From NCBI RefSeq assembly GCF_034555375.1, contig NZ_CP140706.1:983001-1047000 (forward strand): a stretch of DNA of 64,000 nt. The letters are read 5' to 3'. Every line of letters begins with the position of its first letter. Positions within the stretch are counted from its first letter, which is position 1. The translations under genes and the position numbers were made by a program. This stretch comes from Pseudomonas sp. B33.4. GTDB taxonomy: Bacteria > Pseudomonadota > Gammaproteobacteria > Pseudomonadales > Pseudomonadaceae. Of the stretch, positions 45,137-55,349 are shown piece by piece. The notes under the pieces were generated by a model. It had not been told where the DNA came from, made no database searches, and was given only the letters and a program-made list of their open reading frames with translations.

Positions 45137-45168
45137 GCAGCGGCAAGCTGCTAGCTTCAAGCTGCAAG
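45137..45168. repeat. REP-like element, family D
   Basis: AGCAGCGGCAAGCTGCTAGC followed by TTCAAGCTGCAAG, 8 bp after the cysNC stop and just before its terminator. Same motif family as 42729, 43187 and 55258. Confidence 0.6.
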
Positions 45169-45207
45169 AAAAAGCCCGCCGATGAGTGATCATCGGCGGG
45201 CTTTTTT
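45169..45207 (+). terminator. Terminator after cysNC
   Basis: Perfect stem AAAAAGCCCGCCGATGA / TCATCGGCGGGCTTTTT with a four-base loop and T-run. Confidence 0.94.
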
Positions 45208-45220
45208 GTGACCTTTAAAA

Positions 45221-45305
45221 GTCAAAAGATCGCAGCCTTCGGCAGCTCCTACAGGATATACGCCGATCCATTGTAGGAGCTGCCGAAGGCTGCGATCTTT
45301 TGATC
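45221..45305. repeat. REP pair, family A (outward orientation)
   Basis: Two family-A cores in inverted order to other copies: the complement-type CAGCCTTCGGCAGCTCCTAC first, then GTAGGAGCTGCCGAAGGCTG. It lies between cysNC and the convergent acyltransferase gene. Confidence 0.88.
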
Positions 45306-46208
45306 TTAATGCTTCGGATATTCGCGGTGCATCTGTTCCAGCAGCGCATCCTTGTCCAGCCACAGCTGATTGATCCAGCCCTGGAACTGCAAACGATACT
45401 CACCGTCCTGATCGTAATTCTTGCCAATGAACTGCTGAGGGATCTTCAGCTCTTCAAAGTGCACCACCACATCGCGCACATTGCCGCAGAGCAAATCCCA
45501 AAACCCCGGACGCCCGGCCGGGTAGTGAATCGTCACGTTGACGATCGACTCCAATTGTTCGCCCATCGCATCCAGCACAAAGGCAATCCCGCCAGCCTTC
45601 GGCTTGAGCAAGTATTTGAACGGTGACTGCTGCTGCGCATGCTTTCCATCGGTAAACCGCGTGCCTTCGACGAAGTTGAAAATCCCCACCGGGTTATTGC
45701 GAAACTTCGCGCAAGTCTTGCGCGTGGTTTCGAGGTCTTTGCCTTTCTTCTCCGGGTGCTTGGCCAGGTACGCCTTGGAGTAGCGCTTCATGAACGGAAA
45801 GCCCAGCGCCCACCAGGCCAGACCAATCACCGGGACCCAGATCAGCTCCTGCTTGAGGAAGAATTTCAGCGGCTGAATACGACGGTTGAGCACGTATTGC
45901 AGCACCAGAATATCGACCCAGCTCTGGTGGTTGCTGGTGATCAGGTACGAGTGCTGATAGTCGAGGCCTTGCAAGCCGCTGATGTGCCAGCGAGTGCGGC
46001 GCACCAGATTCATCCAGCCCTTGTTATTGCTGATCCACGCTTCATGGGTGTGGCTCATCAGCCAACCGGCGATGCGTTGGGTCAAGGCAAACGGCAGCGC
46101 CTTGACCAGCGCCACGCAAAACAGAAATGAGCAGAGCAGAATCGTGTTGAGCGCCAACAGTAGCGAGGCGATCACGCCGCGCACGGGTGCAGGTAGAAAA
46201 TCCAGCAT
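45306..46208 (-). CDS. PlsC-family acyltransferase
   Basis: A 300-residue lysophospholipid-type acyltransferase of the YihG/LCLAT branch. N-terminal membrane segments (VIASLLLALNTILLCSFLFC) precede the catalytic HX4D motif in ITSNHQSWVDILVLQ (about 91-105) and the glycerol-phosphate-binding FVEGTRFTDGKH (about 175). It follows the pta stop with no gap, so the two are coupled. Confidence 0.9.
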   Translation of the reverse strand: MLDFLPAPVRGVIASLLLALNTILLCSFLFCVALVKALPFALTQRIAGWLMSHTHEAWISNNKGWMNLVRRTRWHISGLQGLDYQHSYLITSNHQSWVDILVLQYVLNRRIQPLKFFLKQELIWVPVIGLAWWALGFPFMKRYSKAYLAKHPEKKGKDLETTRKTCAKFRNNPVGIFNFVEGTRFTDGKHAQQQSPFKYLLKPKAGGIAFVLDAMGEQLESIVNVTIHYPAGRPGFWDLLCGNVRDVVVHFEELKIPQQFIGKNYDQDGEYRLQFQGWINQLWLDKDALLEQMHREYPKH

Positions 46209-48308
46209 TTACACATCCATAGGTCGGTTGGCGGCTTGAATCGCGGTGAGGGCGATGGTGTAGACGATGTCGTCGACTTGCGCGCCGCGCGGCAAATCGT
46301 TCACCGGTTTGCGCAGGCCTTGCAGCATCGGCCCGAGGCTGACGCAATCGGCGCTGCGTTGCACGGCTTTGTGCGTGGTGTTGCCGGTGTTCAGATCGGG
46401 GAACACAAACACTGTGGCGCGACCGGCGACCTGACTGTTTGGCGCCAGTTGCCGGGCGACTTCTGCGTTGGCAGCGGCGTCGTATTGCAGCGGGCCGTCG
46501 ATCAGCAGCGAATGCTGTTGTTCATGGGCGAGGAGGGTGGCCTCGCGGACTTTTTCGACTTCTTCGCCGGTGGCCGATTCGCCGCTGGAATAACTGATCA
46601 TCGCCACGCGCGGGGTGATGCCGAACGCCGCTGCCGAGTCGGCGCTTTGCAGGGCGATTTCGGCAAGTTCGGTGGCACTCGGATGCGGGTTCATCACGCA
46701 GTCGCCGTAGACCAGCACTTCTTCCGGGAACAGCATGAAGAACACCGAAGACACCAGCGTGCAGCCCGGTGCAGTCTTGATCAACTGCAGGGCTGGACGG
46801 ATGGTGTTGGCGGTGGTGTTGATCACACCCGAGACCAAACCATCGACTTCATCCAGGGCAAGCATCATGGTGCCGATCACCACGGTGTCTTCCAGTTGCT
46901 GTTCGGCCATCGGCGCGTTAAGGCTTTTGGTTTTGCGCAGGGCAACCATCGGCTCGACGTAGCGCTCGCGGATCAGATCCGGATCGAGAATCTCCAGGCC
47001 CGGCGGCAAGATGATGCCTTGGGCGCGAGCGACCGCTTCGACGTCTTCCGGTTTGGCCAGCAACACGCAACGGGCGATACCGCGCTCCTGACAGATCGCC
47101 GCCGCTTGCACAGTGAACGGCTCGCTGCCTTCAGGCAGGACAATGCGCTTGTTCGCCGCTTGCGCGCGCTGAATCAACTGATAGCGGAACACTGCCGGCG
47201 ACAAGCGCATTTCCCGTGGCGTACCACAACGTTGGTGCAGCCACTTGGCGTCGAGATGGCTGGCGACGAAATCGGTGATGATCTCCGCGCGCTCGCGGTC
47301 GTCGATGGGGATTTCCTTGTTCAGACCGTTGAGCAGGTTGGCCGTGTCGTAGGAGCCGGTGCTCACCGACAACACCGGCAAACCGGCCTGCAACGCGCCG
47401 CGGCACAGATCCATGATGCGCGGATCGGGCAGGGTGTCGCTGGTCAGCAACAGGCCGGCCAGCGGCACGCCGTTAATTGCCGCGAGGCTGACGGCGAGGA
47501 TGATGTCGTCGCGATCGCCCGGCGTCACCACCAGCACGCCGGGCTTGAGCAGCTCGACGGTGTTGCGCATGGTCCGTGCGCAAATGATGATTTTGGTCAT
47601 CCTGCGGGTTTCGTAATCGCCGGCGTTGAGCACCTGCGCGCCCATCAGGTCGGCGACGTCGCGGGTGCGTGGCGCGTTGAGTTCAGGCTGGTACGGAATG
47701 CAGCCAAGCAGACGGAAATCACCGCTGCGCAACAACGGCGAATGCTCCTTCAGACGCGCAGCGAAGGCGTCCATGCTTTCTTCAGTCTTGACCTTGTTGA
47801 GGATCACGCCGAGAACTTTCGGATCCTTCGGGCCGCCGAACAATTGCGCCTGCAATTCGACGCGACCGGACAGCTCGGCAAGCACTTCGTTTTCCGGGGC
47901 CGAGACCAGAATCACCTCGGCATCGAGGCTCTTGGCCAAGTGCAGGTTGACCCGCGCGGCGTAGCTGGCGCTGCGGGTCGGCACCATGCCTTCGACGACC
48001 AGCACGTCTTTGCCGATGGCCGCTTGCTGATACAACGTGATGATTTCTTCGAGCAACTCATCGAGCTGACCGTCGCCGAGCATCCGCTCAACGTGGGCCA
48101 AACCCAGCGGCTGCGGCGGTTTCAGGCCGTGGGTACGTGCCACCAGTTCGGTGGAACGCTCAGGGCCGGTGTCGCCCGGGTGAGGCTGGGCAATCGGTTT
48201 GAAGAAGCCGACTTTCAGCCCGGCGCGCTCAAGCGTGCGCACCAGCCCGAGGCTGATGGAGGTCAGACCCACGCCAAAATCGGTGGGTGCGATAAAAAAA
48301 GTTTGCAT
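46209..48308 (-). CDS. pta: Phosphate acetyltransferase Pta (long form)
   Basis: Pta interconverts acetyl-CoA and acetyl-phosphate. The 699-residue long form has an N-terminal P-loop-like dethiobiotin-synthetase domain (FFIAPTDFGVGLTSISLGL), a DRTGG domain (about 215-330) and the C-terminal catalytic domain (FRYQLIQRAQAANKRIVLPE; FPDLNTGNTTHKAVQRSA). No ackA is adjacent in this window; acyltransferase follows directly. Confidence 0.96.
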   Translation of the reverse strand: MQTFFIAPTDFGVGLTSISLGLVRTLERAGLKVGFFKPIAQPHPGDTGPERSTELVARTHGLKPPQPLGLAHVERMLGDGQLDELLEEIITLYQQAAIGKDVLVVEGMVPTRSASYAARVNLHLAKSLDAEVILVSAPENEVLAELSGRVELQAQLFGGPKDPKVLGVILNKVKTEESMDAFAARLKEHSPLLRSGDFRLLGCIPYQPELNAPRTRDVADLMGAQVLNAGDYETRRMTKIIICARTMRNTVELLKPGVLVVTPGDRDDIILAVSLAAINGVPLAGLLLTSDTLPDPRIMDLCRGALQAGLPVLSVSTGSYDTANLLNGLNKEIPIDDRERAEIITDFVASHLDAKWLHQRCGTPREMRLSPAVFRYQLIQRAQAANKRIVLPEGSEPFTVQAAAICQERGIARCVLLAKPEDVEAVARAQGIILPPGLEILDPDLIRERYVEPMVALRKTKSLNAPMAEQQLEDTVVIGTMMLALDEVDGLVSGVINTTANTIRPALQLIKTAPGCTLVSSVFFMLFPEEVLVYGDCVMNPHPSATELAEIALQSADSAAAFGITPRVAMISYSSGESATGEEVEKVREATLLAHEQQHSLLIDGPLQYDAAANAEVARQLAPNSQVAGRATVFVFPDLNTGNTTHKAVQRSADCVSLGPMLQGLRKPVNDLPRGAQVDDIVYTIALTAIQAANRPMDV

Positions 48309-48368
48309 GCGAATTCTCTAAAGTTGCATGGCAATGGCGGTCGCTTATAGCTGACGACCTACCGAAAT

Positions 48369-48665
48369 TCAGTCGCCAAGGTTAGCGCTAACCGAGCCCT
48401 GAGCGCACCAACCGCAGGCAAAGGGTTGGCCTATTTTTTCAATACGTTGCGCCGGGTCGAGCACCCACGCGCGTGATTGCCACGGTGGCTGATGGCGCAG
48501 GTGTTGCGTGTGGCCACAGGAAAGCTCGACCACCCAGTGACCGTCTTCGTCCTGATGGAAGCCTGCAATCGTCGAAACCCGTTTGTCCGGGTTGTGTTCG
48601 CTTTCGCGCGATTGCTTCGCTAAACTTGGCCTTTCTATATTCTTCTGCAAAAGGTCTCGCCCCAT
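48369..48665 (-). CDS. DUF3565-domain protein (start uncertain)
   Basis: A small protein of up to 98 residues. The conserved part is AGFHQDEDGHWVVELSCGHT followed by QHLRHQPPW and the C-terminal FACGWCAQG. The Cys/His pattern (CGH...CxxC) suggests zinc binding. Function is unknown. The ATG at 48665 overlaps the slyD ATG on the other strand, and no SD is evident; an internal TTG at 48650 is an alternative and the frame also stays open to an ATG at 48695. Confidence 0.75.
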   Translation of the reverse strand: MGRDLLQKNIERPSLAKQSRESEHNPDKRVSTIAGFHQDEDGHWVVELSCGHTQHLRHQPPWQSRAWVLDPAQRIEKIGQPFACGWCAQGSVSANLGD

Positions 48666-49149
48666 GCTGATCGCCGCCAATAAGGCTGTCTCCATCGACT
48701 ATACCCTGACCAACGACGCTGGTGAGGTCATCGACAGCTCCGCCGGCGGCGCTCCGCTGGTCTACCTGCAAGGCGCAGGCAACATCATCCCGGGCCTGGA
48801 AAAAGCTCTGGAAGGCAAAGCTGTTGGTGACGAGCTGGAAGTTGCCGTTGAGCCGGAAGACGCTTACGGCGAATACGCCGCCGAGCTGGTCAGCACCCTG
48901 AGCCGCAGCATGTTCGAAGGCGTTGACGAGCTGGAAGTCGGCATGCAGTTCCACGCTTCGGCGCCGGACGGCCAGATGCAGATCGTCACCATCCGTGACC
49001 TCGACGGCGACGACGTAACAGTCGACGGCAACCACCCACTGGCCGGTCAGCGCCTGAACTTCAAAGTGAAGATCGTTGACATCCGTGATGCCAGCCAGGA
49101 AGAAATCGCTCATGGTCACGTCCATGGCGAAGGTGGCCATCACCACTGA
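48664..49149 (+). CDS. slyD: FKBP-type peptidyl-prolyl isomerase SlyD
   Basis: SlyD is a proline isomerase, chaperone and metal (Ni) donor. The 161-residue protein has an FKBP domain interrupted by the IF chaperone insert (about 70-120): MLIAANKAVSIDYTLTN, LVYLQGAGNIIPGLEKAL. The C-terminus HGHVHGEGGHHH is a short His-rich metal-binding tail. The start is divergent from, and overlaps, the DUF3565 start. A terminator follows. Confidence 0.94.
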   Translation: MLIAANKAVSIDYTLTNDAGEVIDSSAGGAPLVYLQGAGNIIPGLEKALEGKAVGDELEVAVEPEDAYGEYAAELVSTLSRSMFEGVDELEVGMQFHASAPDGQMQIVTIRDLDGDDVTVDGNHPLAGQRLNFKVKIVDIRDASQEEIAHGHVHGEGGHHH

Positions 49150-49178
49150 TTTTCTGCGCTAAGCTTCGAGTACTGGAG

Positions 49179-49201
49179 AGGCGCCTGCGGGCGCCTTTTT
49201 A
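49179..49201 (+). terminator. Terminator after slyD
   Basis: Stem AGGCGCC / GGCGCCT with a TGCG loop followed by TTTT. Confidence 0.9.
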
Positions 49202-49272
49202 GTCCGCGGCTGTCCTTGGTGATCTCGCCAAGTGGCTGTTTCGAGTAGAACATCGGAATCCTGGAGTTCGTC

Positions 49273-49755
49273 ATGAGTGCTTTTCACGACCTTAAGTTGA
49301 CAGCCCTGGATGGTCAGGCGCTACCGCTGGCGCCGTTCAAGGGCCAAGTCGTGCTGGTGGTCAACGTCGCCTCCAAATGCGGCTTGACGCCTCAGTACGC
49401 GGCGCTGGAAAACCTCCATCAGCAATTCAAAGGCAAAGGCTTCAGTGTGCTGGGCCTGCCGTGCAACCAGTTTGCCGGCCAGGAACCCGGTTCTGAAAAG
49501 GAAATTCAGGAGTTCTGCAGCCTTAACTATGGCGTGACGTTTCCGTTGTCGAGCAAGCTCGAAGTCAATGGTCACGAGCGGCATCAGCTTTACCGTCTGC
49601 TGGCGGGCGAGGGTGCGGAATTTCCCGGTGACATCACCTGGAATTTCGAAAAATTCCTGCTCGGCAAGGACGGCCGGGTGTTGGCGCGGTTCTCGCCGAG
49701 AACGGCGCCGGATGATCCGACCATTGTTCATGCGATTGAAAAAGCGCTGAGCTGA
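49273..49755 (+). CDS. Glutathione peroxidase (thioredoxin-dependent type)
   Basis: A 160-residue GPx-family thiol peroxidase. NVASKCGLTPQYAALE holds the peroxidatic Cys, LGLPCNQFAGQEPGS the Gln (and a second Cys) and ITWNFEKFLL the Trp-Asn. It uses Cys instead of selenocysteine, so it probably works with thioredoxin. No signal peptide. Confidence 0.93.
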   Translation: MSAFHDLKLTALDGQALPLAPFKGQVVLVVNVASKCGLTPQYAALENLHQQFKGKGFSVLGLPCNQFAGQEPGSEKEIQEFCSLNYGVTFPLSSKLEVNGHERHQLYRLLAGEGAEFPGDITWNFEKFLLGKDGRVLARFSPRTAPDDPTIVHAIEKALS

Positions 49756-49761
49756 AACAGC

Positions 49762-49824
49762 AAGATCAAAAGGTCGCAGCCTTCGGCAGCTCCTACAGGA
49801 GACTGTCGGTGCTGCGATCTTTTC
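49762..49824. repeat. Degenerate REP pair, family A
   Basis: A complement-type core (CAGCCTTCGGCAGCTCCTAC) is followed by a decayed second arm (GGTGCTGCGATCTTTT). Lies after the glutathione peroxidase gene. Confidence 0.75.
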
Positions 49825-49922
49825 GTTTCTGATCCTTGATCATTCAAATCAATAGTACTGTTCAAAGGCTTTGACCCTCCATATTATAGCCGTCATAAAG
49901 TCATTCCCTGTGGAGCCTTCCA

Positions 49923-51026
49923 ATGCCGGTTCAAGCCTTGTTCAAACCGTTCCACCTCGGTGCCCTCGAACTGCCGACCCGTGTGGTCATGGCGCCAATG
50001 ACCCGTTCGTTCTCCCCGGGTGGCGTGCCGAATTCGAAGGTCATCGAGTACTACCGCCGTCGTGCGGCCGCAGGCGTTGGCCTGATCATCACCGAAGGCA
50101 CCACCGTCGGTCACGTGGCCTCCAACGGTTACCCGAACGTGCCGCAATTCTTTGGCGACGCGCCATTGGTCGGCTGGAAAAAAGTCGTCGACGCCGTTCA
50201 CGCTGAGGGCGGCAAGATCGTGCCGCAACTGTGGCACGTCGGCAGTGTGCGCCGCATTGGCACCGAGCCGGACGCCAGCGTGCCGGGTTACGGCCCGTCG
50301 GAAAAGCTCAAGGACGGTAAGGTCGTGGTACACGGCATGAGCAAACAAGACATCCAGGACGTGATCGCAGCCTTCGCCCAAGCCGCCAAAGATGCGCAAA
50401 GCATCGGCATGGACGGCGTCGAGATCCACGGCGCGCACGGTTACCTGATCGACCAGTTTTTCTGGGAAGGCAGCAACCAGCGCAGCGACGAATACGGCGG
50501 CAGCCTTGCCAACCGCTCGCGTTTCGCCATCGAACTGATTCAGGCGGTGCGTGCGGCGGTCGGCGAAGGTTTCCCGATCATCTTCCGCTTCTCGCAGTGG
50601 AAGCAGCAGGATTACACCGCACGTCTGGTGCAAACCCCGGAAGCCTTGGGCGAGTTCCTCAAGCCGTTGTCTGACGCCGGTGTGGATATTTTCCATTGCT
50701 CGACGCGACGCTTCTGGGAGCCGGAGTTCGACGGTTCCGAACTGAACCTGGCGGGCTGGACACGCAAGCTCACCGGCAAGCCGACCATCACCGTCGGCAG
50801 TGTCGGCCTCGATGGCGAGTTCCTGCAATTCATGGTCAACACCGACAAGGTCGCGCAACCGGCCAGTCTGGAGAACCTGCTGGAGCGTCTGAACAAAGAG
50901 GAATTCGATCTGGTCGCGGTGGGCCGCGCGCTGCTGGTCGATCCGGATTGGGCGCAGAAAGTCCGCGAAGGGCGTGAGCAGGACATCCTGCCGTTCAGTC
51001 GTGAGGCGTTGATGACGCTGGTTTAA
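49923..51026 (+). CDS. Old Yellow Enzyme-family NADH:flavin oxidoreductase
   Basis: A 367-residue FMN TIM-barrel. MAPMTRSFSPGGVPN near residue 24, GVEIHGAHGYLIDQFFW near 175 and the GRALLVDPDW phosphate-binding end are typical; RSDEYGGSLANRSRF is the family signature. The usual HxxN pair at the active site reads LWHVGSVR here, i.e. only the first His is clear. It probably reduces activated alkenes; the substrate is unknown. Confidence 0.92.
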   Translation: MPVQALFKPFHLGALELPTRVVMAPMTRSFSPGGVPNSKVIEYYRRRAAAGVGLIITEGTTVGHVASNGYPNVPQFFGDAPLVGWKKVVDAVHAEGGKIVPQLWHVGSVRRIGTEPDASVPGYGPSEKLKDGKVVVHGMSKQDIQDVIAAFAQAAKDAQSIGMDGVEIHGAHGYLIDQFFWEGSNQRSDEYGGSLANRSRFAIELIQAVRAAVGEGFPIIFRFSQWKQQDYTARLVQTPEALGEFLKPLSDAGVDIFHCSTRRFWEPEFDGSELNLAGWTRKLTGKPTITVGSVGLDGEFLQFMVNTDKVAQPASLENLLERLNKEEFDLVAVGRALLVDPDWAQKVREGREQDILPFSREALMTLV

Positions 51027-51046
51027 GCGGCGCCCTTACTGACGCT

Positions 51047-51137
51047 ATCGCTGGCAAGCCAGCTCCCACAGGTTTTATGGGTGTTCACACGACCTGTGGT
51101 CACTGGAAATCCCTGTGGGAGCTGGCTTGCCAGCGAT
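51047..51137. repeat. REPIN, family C
   Basis: Outward pair of the CTGTGGGAGCTGGCTTGCCA core (complement first at 51047, direct copy ending at 51137). Found once here, between convergent OYE and glycosyltransferase genes. Confidence 0.88.
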
Positions 51138-51161
51138 GGCGGTTTCAAACGCAACAATAAT

Positions 51162-52337
51162 TCAGGGAAGTGTCTGTGCATTCGGGACAACCTGCTCGCC
51201 TACACAAGCCCCGCGCAAATGCTTTTCAAACTGCTCGATAACAGCCGGCCAGCCTTGGCGACTCGCATGCTGCCGCGCATTCAAGCGCACGCAACGCAAC
51301 GTCTCATCCTCTTCCAGCAACCACGCCGCCGCCTCGCAAAAGGCCTGCTCATCCCCGGGCATCGCCAACACGCCGTTGTAGCCATGGCGAATATGCTGCG
51401 CCGCCGCAGCCTGATCGTAAGCCACCACTCCGAGACCGGAAGCCAACGCCTCCAGCACCACATTGCCGAAGGTTTCGGTCAGACTCGGAAACAGAAATAC
51501 ATCGCCGGACGCATAGTGCGCCGCCAAAGCCTCACCGCGCTGTGCACCGCAGAAGATCGCCTCGGGCAAATCCTTTTCCAGCGCCAGCCGTTGCGGGCCG
51601 TCACCGACGACGATCAGTTTCAGATTGCGTTGTGGATAAGTCCTTTGCAGCGTTTCGAAACTGCGTTTGAGCAGACTGAGGTTTTTCTCCGGAGCGAGGC
51701 GTCCGACATGAATCACGGCAATATCGCGCTCTGACAAACCCCATTGCTCACGCAAAGCATTCAGCCGCTTGCTCGGATGAAACAACTGGCTGTCCACGCC
51801 TCGAGACAACAGCGCCAACCGCTCGAAATGCCGCCGCTCCAGCTCCAGGCGCTGGCTGACACTCGGCACCAAGGTCATGGCCGAGCGATTGTGAAACCAG
51901 CGCAGATAATGCGTGAGCATCCGCGTCAGCAGACCAAGTCCGTATTGACTGGTGTACTGCTGAAAGTTGGTGTGGAACCCGCTGACCACCGAAATCCCCA
52001 GACGCCGCGCAGCCCGCAGCGCCGACAACCCGAGCGGGCCTTCCGTGGCGATGTACAGCACGTCCGGGCGCTGACGCTTCCAGCGCCGCAACAGTTTATG
52101 CATCGACGACTGGCCCCATTGCAGCCCCGGATACCCCGGCAACGGCCAGCCACGGCACAACAGCAAGGCGTCATCTTCACTGCGCTGCGGATCGCCGGCC
52201 TGACGCGGGCGCACCAGTTCGACACGGTGCCCACGCGCGCGCAATCCATCGCACAAGCGGCCAAGGGTATTGGCCACGCCGTTGATTTCCGGTGGGAAGG
52301 TTTCGCTGATCAGGGTGATATGTAGAGCTGTCGTCAT
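51162..52337 (-). CDS. GT4-type glycosyltransferase
   Basis: About 391 residues, GT-B fold. The N-terminal acceptor domain has ISETFPPEINGVANTLGRL. The C-terminal donor domain has HVGRLAPEKNLSLLKRSFE and LFPSLTETFGNVVLEALASG (the EX7E motif). It resembles mannosyltransferases acting on diacylglycerol or phosphatidylinositol-like lipids; the actual acceptor is unknown. The ATG at 52337 (MTTALH) is preferred to 52361. Confidence 0.9.
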   Translation of the reverse strand: MTTALHITLISETFPPEINGVANTLGRLCDGLRARGHRVELVRPRQAGDPQRSEDDALLLCRGWPLPGYPGLQWGQSSMHKLLRRWKRQRPDVLYIATEGPLGLSALRAARRLGISVVSGFHTNFQQYTSQYGLGLLTRMLTHYLRWFHNRSAMTLVPSVSQRLELERRHFERLALLSRGVDSQLFHPSKRLNALREQWGLSERDIAVIHVGRLAPEKNLSLLKRSFETLQRTYPQRNLKLIVVGDGPQRLALEKDLPEAIFCGAQRGEALAAHYASGDVFLFPSLTETFGNVVLEALASGLGVVAYDQAAAAQHIRHGYNGVLAMPGDEQAFCEAAAWLLEEDETLRCVRLNARQHASRQGWPAVIEQFEKHLRGACVGEQVVPNAQTLP

Positions 52338-52403
52338 GACCTCAGTGTCGGCTGAGGCCATGTCGTGCTTGTGACGTTCGGATGATGGATTTGTGACGTC
52401 GCG

Positions 52404-53156
52404 TTAGCGCTGAGTCACCAGATTTTCGGCGCCGCGCTCACGCACCCAGAACAGCGTCGCGCCAGCGACAGCAGCGGGCATCATCAGAATGTTGACCACC
52501 GGAATCAGCAGCACCAGATAAACAATCCCGCCAAAACTCATGCTCTGCCAGCGCTTCTGCCGCAGCCAGGCGAGCATCTCGTTCCAGCCCAGTTTGTGGT
52601 TGTCCGCCGGATAGTCGATGTACTGGATCGCCATCATCCATACACCGAACAGCAGCCACAGCGGCGCGGCGATGATGTTCACCACCGGGATGAACGAAAG
52701 AATGAACAGGCCGATGGCGCGTGGCAGGAAATAGCCGAGTTTGCGCATTTCCCGGGCCAGGGTGCGCGGGACCATGGCGATCAGTTCGCCCCAACTGAAG
52801 GCTGGGAAGTCATCAGTGCCGCGCACCACCACTTCGACTTTTTCCGCGAGGAAACCATTGAACGGTGCGGCGATCACGTTGGCGAGCATGGTAAAGGTGA
52901 AAAACACCATCAGCGCCACCAACACCACAAACAAAGGCCAAAGGATGTAGCTGAGGAAACTCAGCCATTCGGGCAGCGACGGCATCAGCGTATCGACCCA
53001 CAGGCTGAACTGGTGGCCGGCCAGATAGATCAATCCGACGAACAGCACCAGATTGATTGCCAACGGCAACAACACGAACAGGCGCAGGCCGGGGCTGAGG
53101 ACCAGTTTCAGGCCTTCGCGCAGATATTGCGGGCCGGACAGAACGGGGGCGGGCAT
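52404..53156 (-). CDS. cysZ: Sulfate transporter CysZ
   Basis: A 250-residue inner-membrane protein of the CysZ/EI24 family with four or more membrane helices ([40 protein letters not shown]). CysZ imports sulfate for cysteine synthesis. It is divergent from trxB, a common Pseudomonas arrangement. Complements cysD/cysNC elsewhere in the window. Confidence 0.93.
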   Translation of the reverse strand: MPAPVLSGPQYLREGLKLVLSPGLRLFVLLPLAINLVLFVGLIYLAGHQFSLWVDTLMPSLPEWLSFLSYILWPLFVVLVALMVFFTFTMLANVIAAPFNGFLAEKVEVVVRGTDDFPAFSWGELIAMVPRTLAREMRKLGYFLPRAIGLFILSFIPVVNIIAAPLWLLFGVWMMAIQYIDYPADNHKLGWNEMLAWLRQKRWQSMSFGGIVYLVLLIPVVNILMMPAAVAGATLFWVRERGAENLVTQR

Positions 53157-54430
<1,274 letters not shown>

Positions 54431-54441
54431 ATCGCAGATAC

Positions 54442-54469
54442 AAAAAAACCGGCTTCGGCCGGTTTTTTT
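54442..54469 (+). terminator. Terminator after trxB
   Basis: Stem AAAAAAACCGGC / GCCGGTTTTTTT closed by a TTCG tetraloop. Confidence 0.94.
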
Positions 54470-54502
54470 GTGCCCGTTATTCACAGCCACCACACATCCA
54501 AT

Positions 54503-54589
54503 GTGGGAGCGAGCCGCTCGCGAAAGCAGTATATCAATCGACATCAGTGTTGAATGTCAGTCCGTATTCGCGAGCAGGCTCGCTCCCAC
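54503..54589. repeat. REPIN, family B
   Basis: Inverted pair of GTGGGAGCGAGC...CTCGC cores. The spacer (TCGACATCAGTGTTGAATGT onward) is nearly the same as in 57085-57172, showing that the doublet moves as one unit. Confidence 0.92.
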
Positions 54590-54613
54590 AGGGGATTGTG
54601 GTTGGGTCTGGGA

Positions 54614-54952
54614 TCAGCGGCGAATCAGGGGCTGGGCGGTGAATTTCACGCCGGCCAGGCCTTGCTTGATCAACGCGCGGATATTGCCGTGATCGCTACC
54701 TTCAGGCGTCGCTACCACCGAACGGTAGTGCTCGCCGAACGCCAGCAGTGCCTCCTCATCGCTCAGGCCCTCCAGCAGCGCCAGACCCAAGCTCTTGCAC
54801 GAGCCTTCGTTCTGCCCGGCGGCGTTTTCCACGCCACCGTTGTTGAAGGCTTGCGGCTGGTAGTCGTAACCGGCGGCAATGAACGCCAGGGTGTCGGCGA
54901 AAGCGTGTTCGCCGCTCTTCAGGCTGGCGCGCAGGGTGTTCAGGTCACTCAT
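54614..54952 (-). CDS. HopJ-family protein
   Basis: A 112-residue protein of the HopJ type III effector family (MSDLNTLRASLKSGEHAFAD; FNNGGVENAAGQNEGSCKSL). The family was named from an effector screen, but it is widespread in non-pathogens and chromosomally conserved. There is no secretion context here. It starts inside the DUF1244 gene end (8-base overlap), so the two are co-translated. Biochemical role unknown. Confidence 0.88.
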   Translation of the reverse strand: MSDLNTLRASLKSGEHAFADTLAFIAAGYDYQPQAFNNGGVENAAGQNEGSCKSLGLALLEGLSDEEALLAFGEHYRSVVATPEGSDHGNIRALIKQGLAGVKFTAQPLIRR

Positions 54953-55241
54953 GGGTTTTTCCTTTGGCGAACGCTGCTTGTTGTTCGGCGTTGGCTTCTT
55001 GCTGAAATTGGGCTTTCCACTCGGCGTACGGCATGCCGTAAACCACTTCGCGGGCGTCATCGAGGCTGACCTCGATCTGACGCTCATCGGCTTCGGCCTT
55101 GTACCACTTCGACAGGCAGTTACGGCAGAAGCCGGCGAGGTTCATCAGGTCGATGTTCTGCACATCCTTGCGGCTGTCCAGGTGGGCGACCAGCCGGCGG
55201 AAGGCGGCGGCTTCGAGTTCGAGGCGTTGTTGCTCGTTCAT
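54945..55241 (-). CDS. DUF1244-domain protein
   Basis: A 98-residue, all-helical protein. The conserved AAFRRLVAHLDSRKDVQNID and NLAGFCRNCLSKWYK carry a CxxC pair; YGMPYAEWKAQFQ is the other family landmark. Function unknown. Overlaps HopJ by 8 bases. Confidence 0.88.
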   Translation of the reverse strand: MNEQQRLELEAAAFRRLVAHLDSRKDVQNIDLMNLAGFCRNCLSKWYKAEADERQIEVSLDDAREVVYGMPYAEWKAQFQQEANAEQQAAFAKGKTHE

Positions 55242-55257
55242 GGGAGTCTCTGCGAGA

Positions 55258-55349
55258 CAGCTTCAAGCGGCGGGCTTCAAGCTGCAAGTTTGGATTGTGG
55301 GTGGCGGTAGCTTAACGCTTGCAGCTCGCAGCTTGAAGCTCAGCGGCTT
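55258..55349. repeat. REP-like pair, family D
   Basis: Inverted copies: CAGCTTCAAGCGGCGGGCTT and CTTGCAGCTCGCAGCTTGAAG. The right arm runs into the folX stop codon (55340-55342). It separates DUF1244 from folX. Confidence 0.75.

Noticed and set aside
46236..48350. 704-residue open frame antisense to pta
   Set aside because: Shadow of the well-conserved Pta protein; composition is typical of antisense frames in GC-rich DNA.
54614..54952. Type III secretion effector locus
   Set aside because: HopJ-family name only; no hrp box, chaperone or secretion genes nearby, and it is translationally coupled to a housekeeping-type DUF1244 gene.
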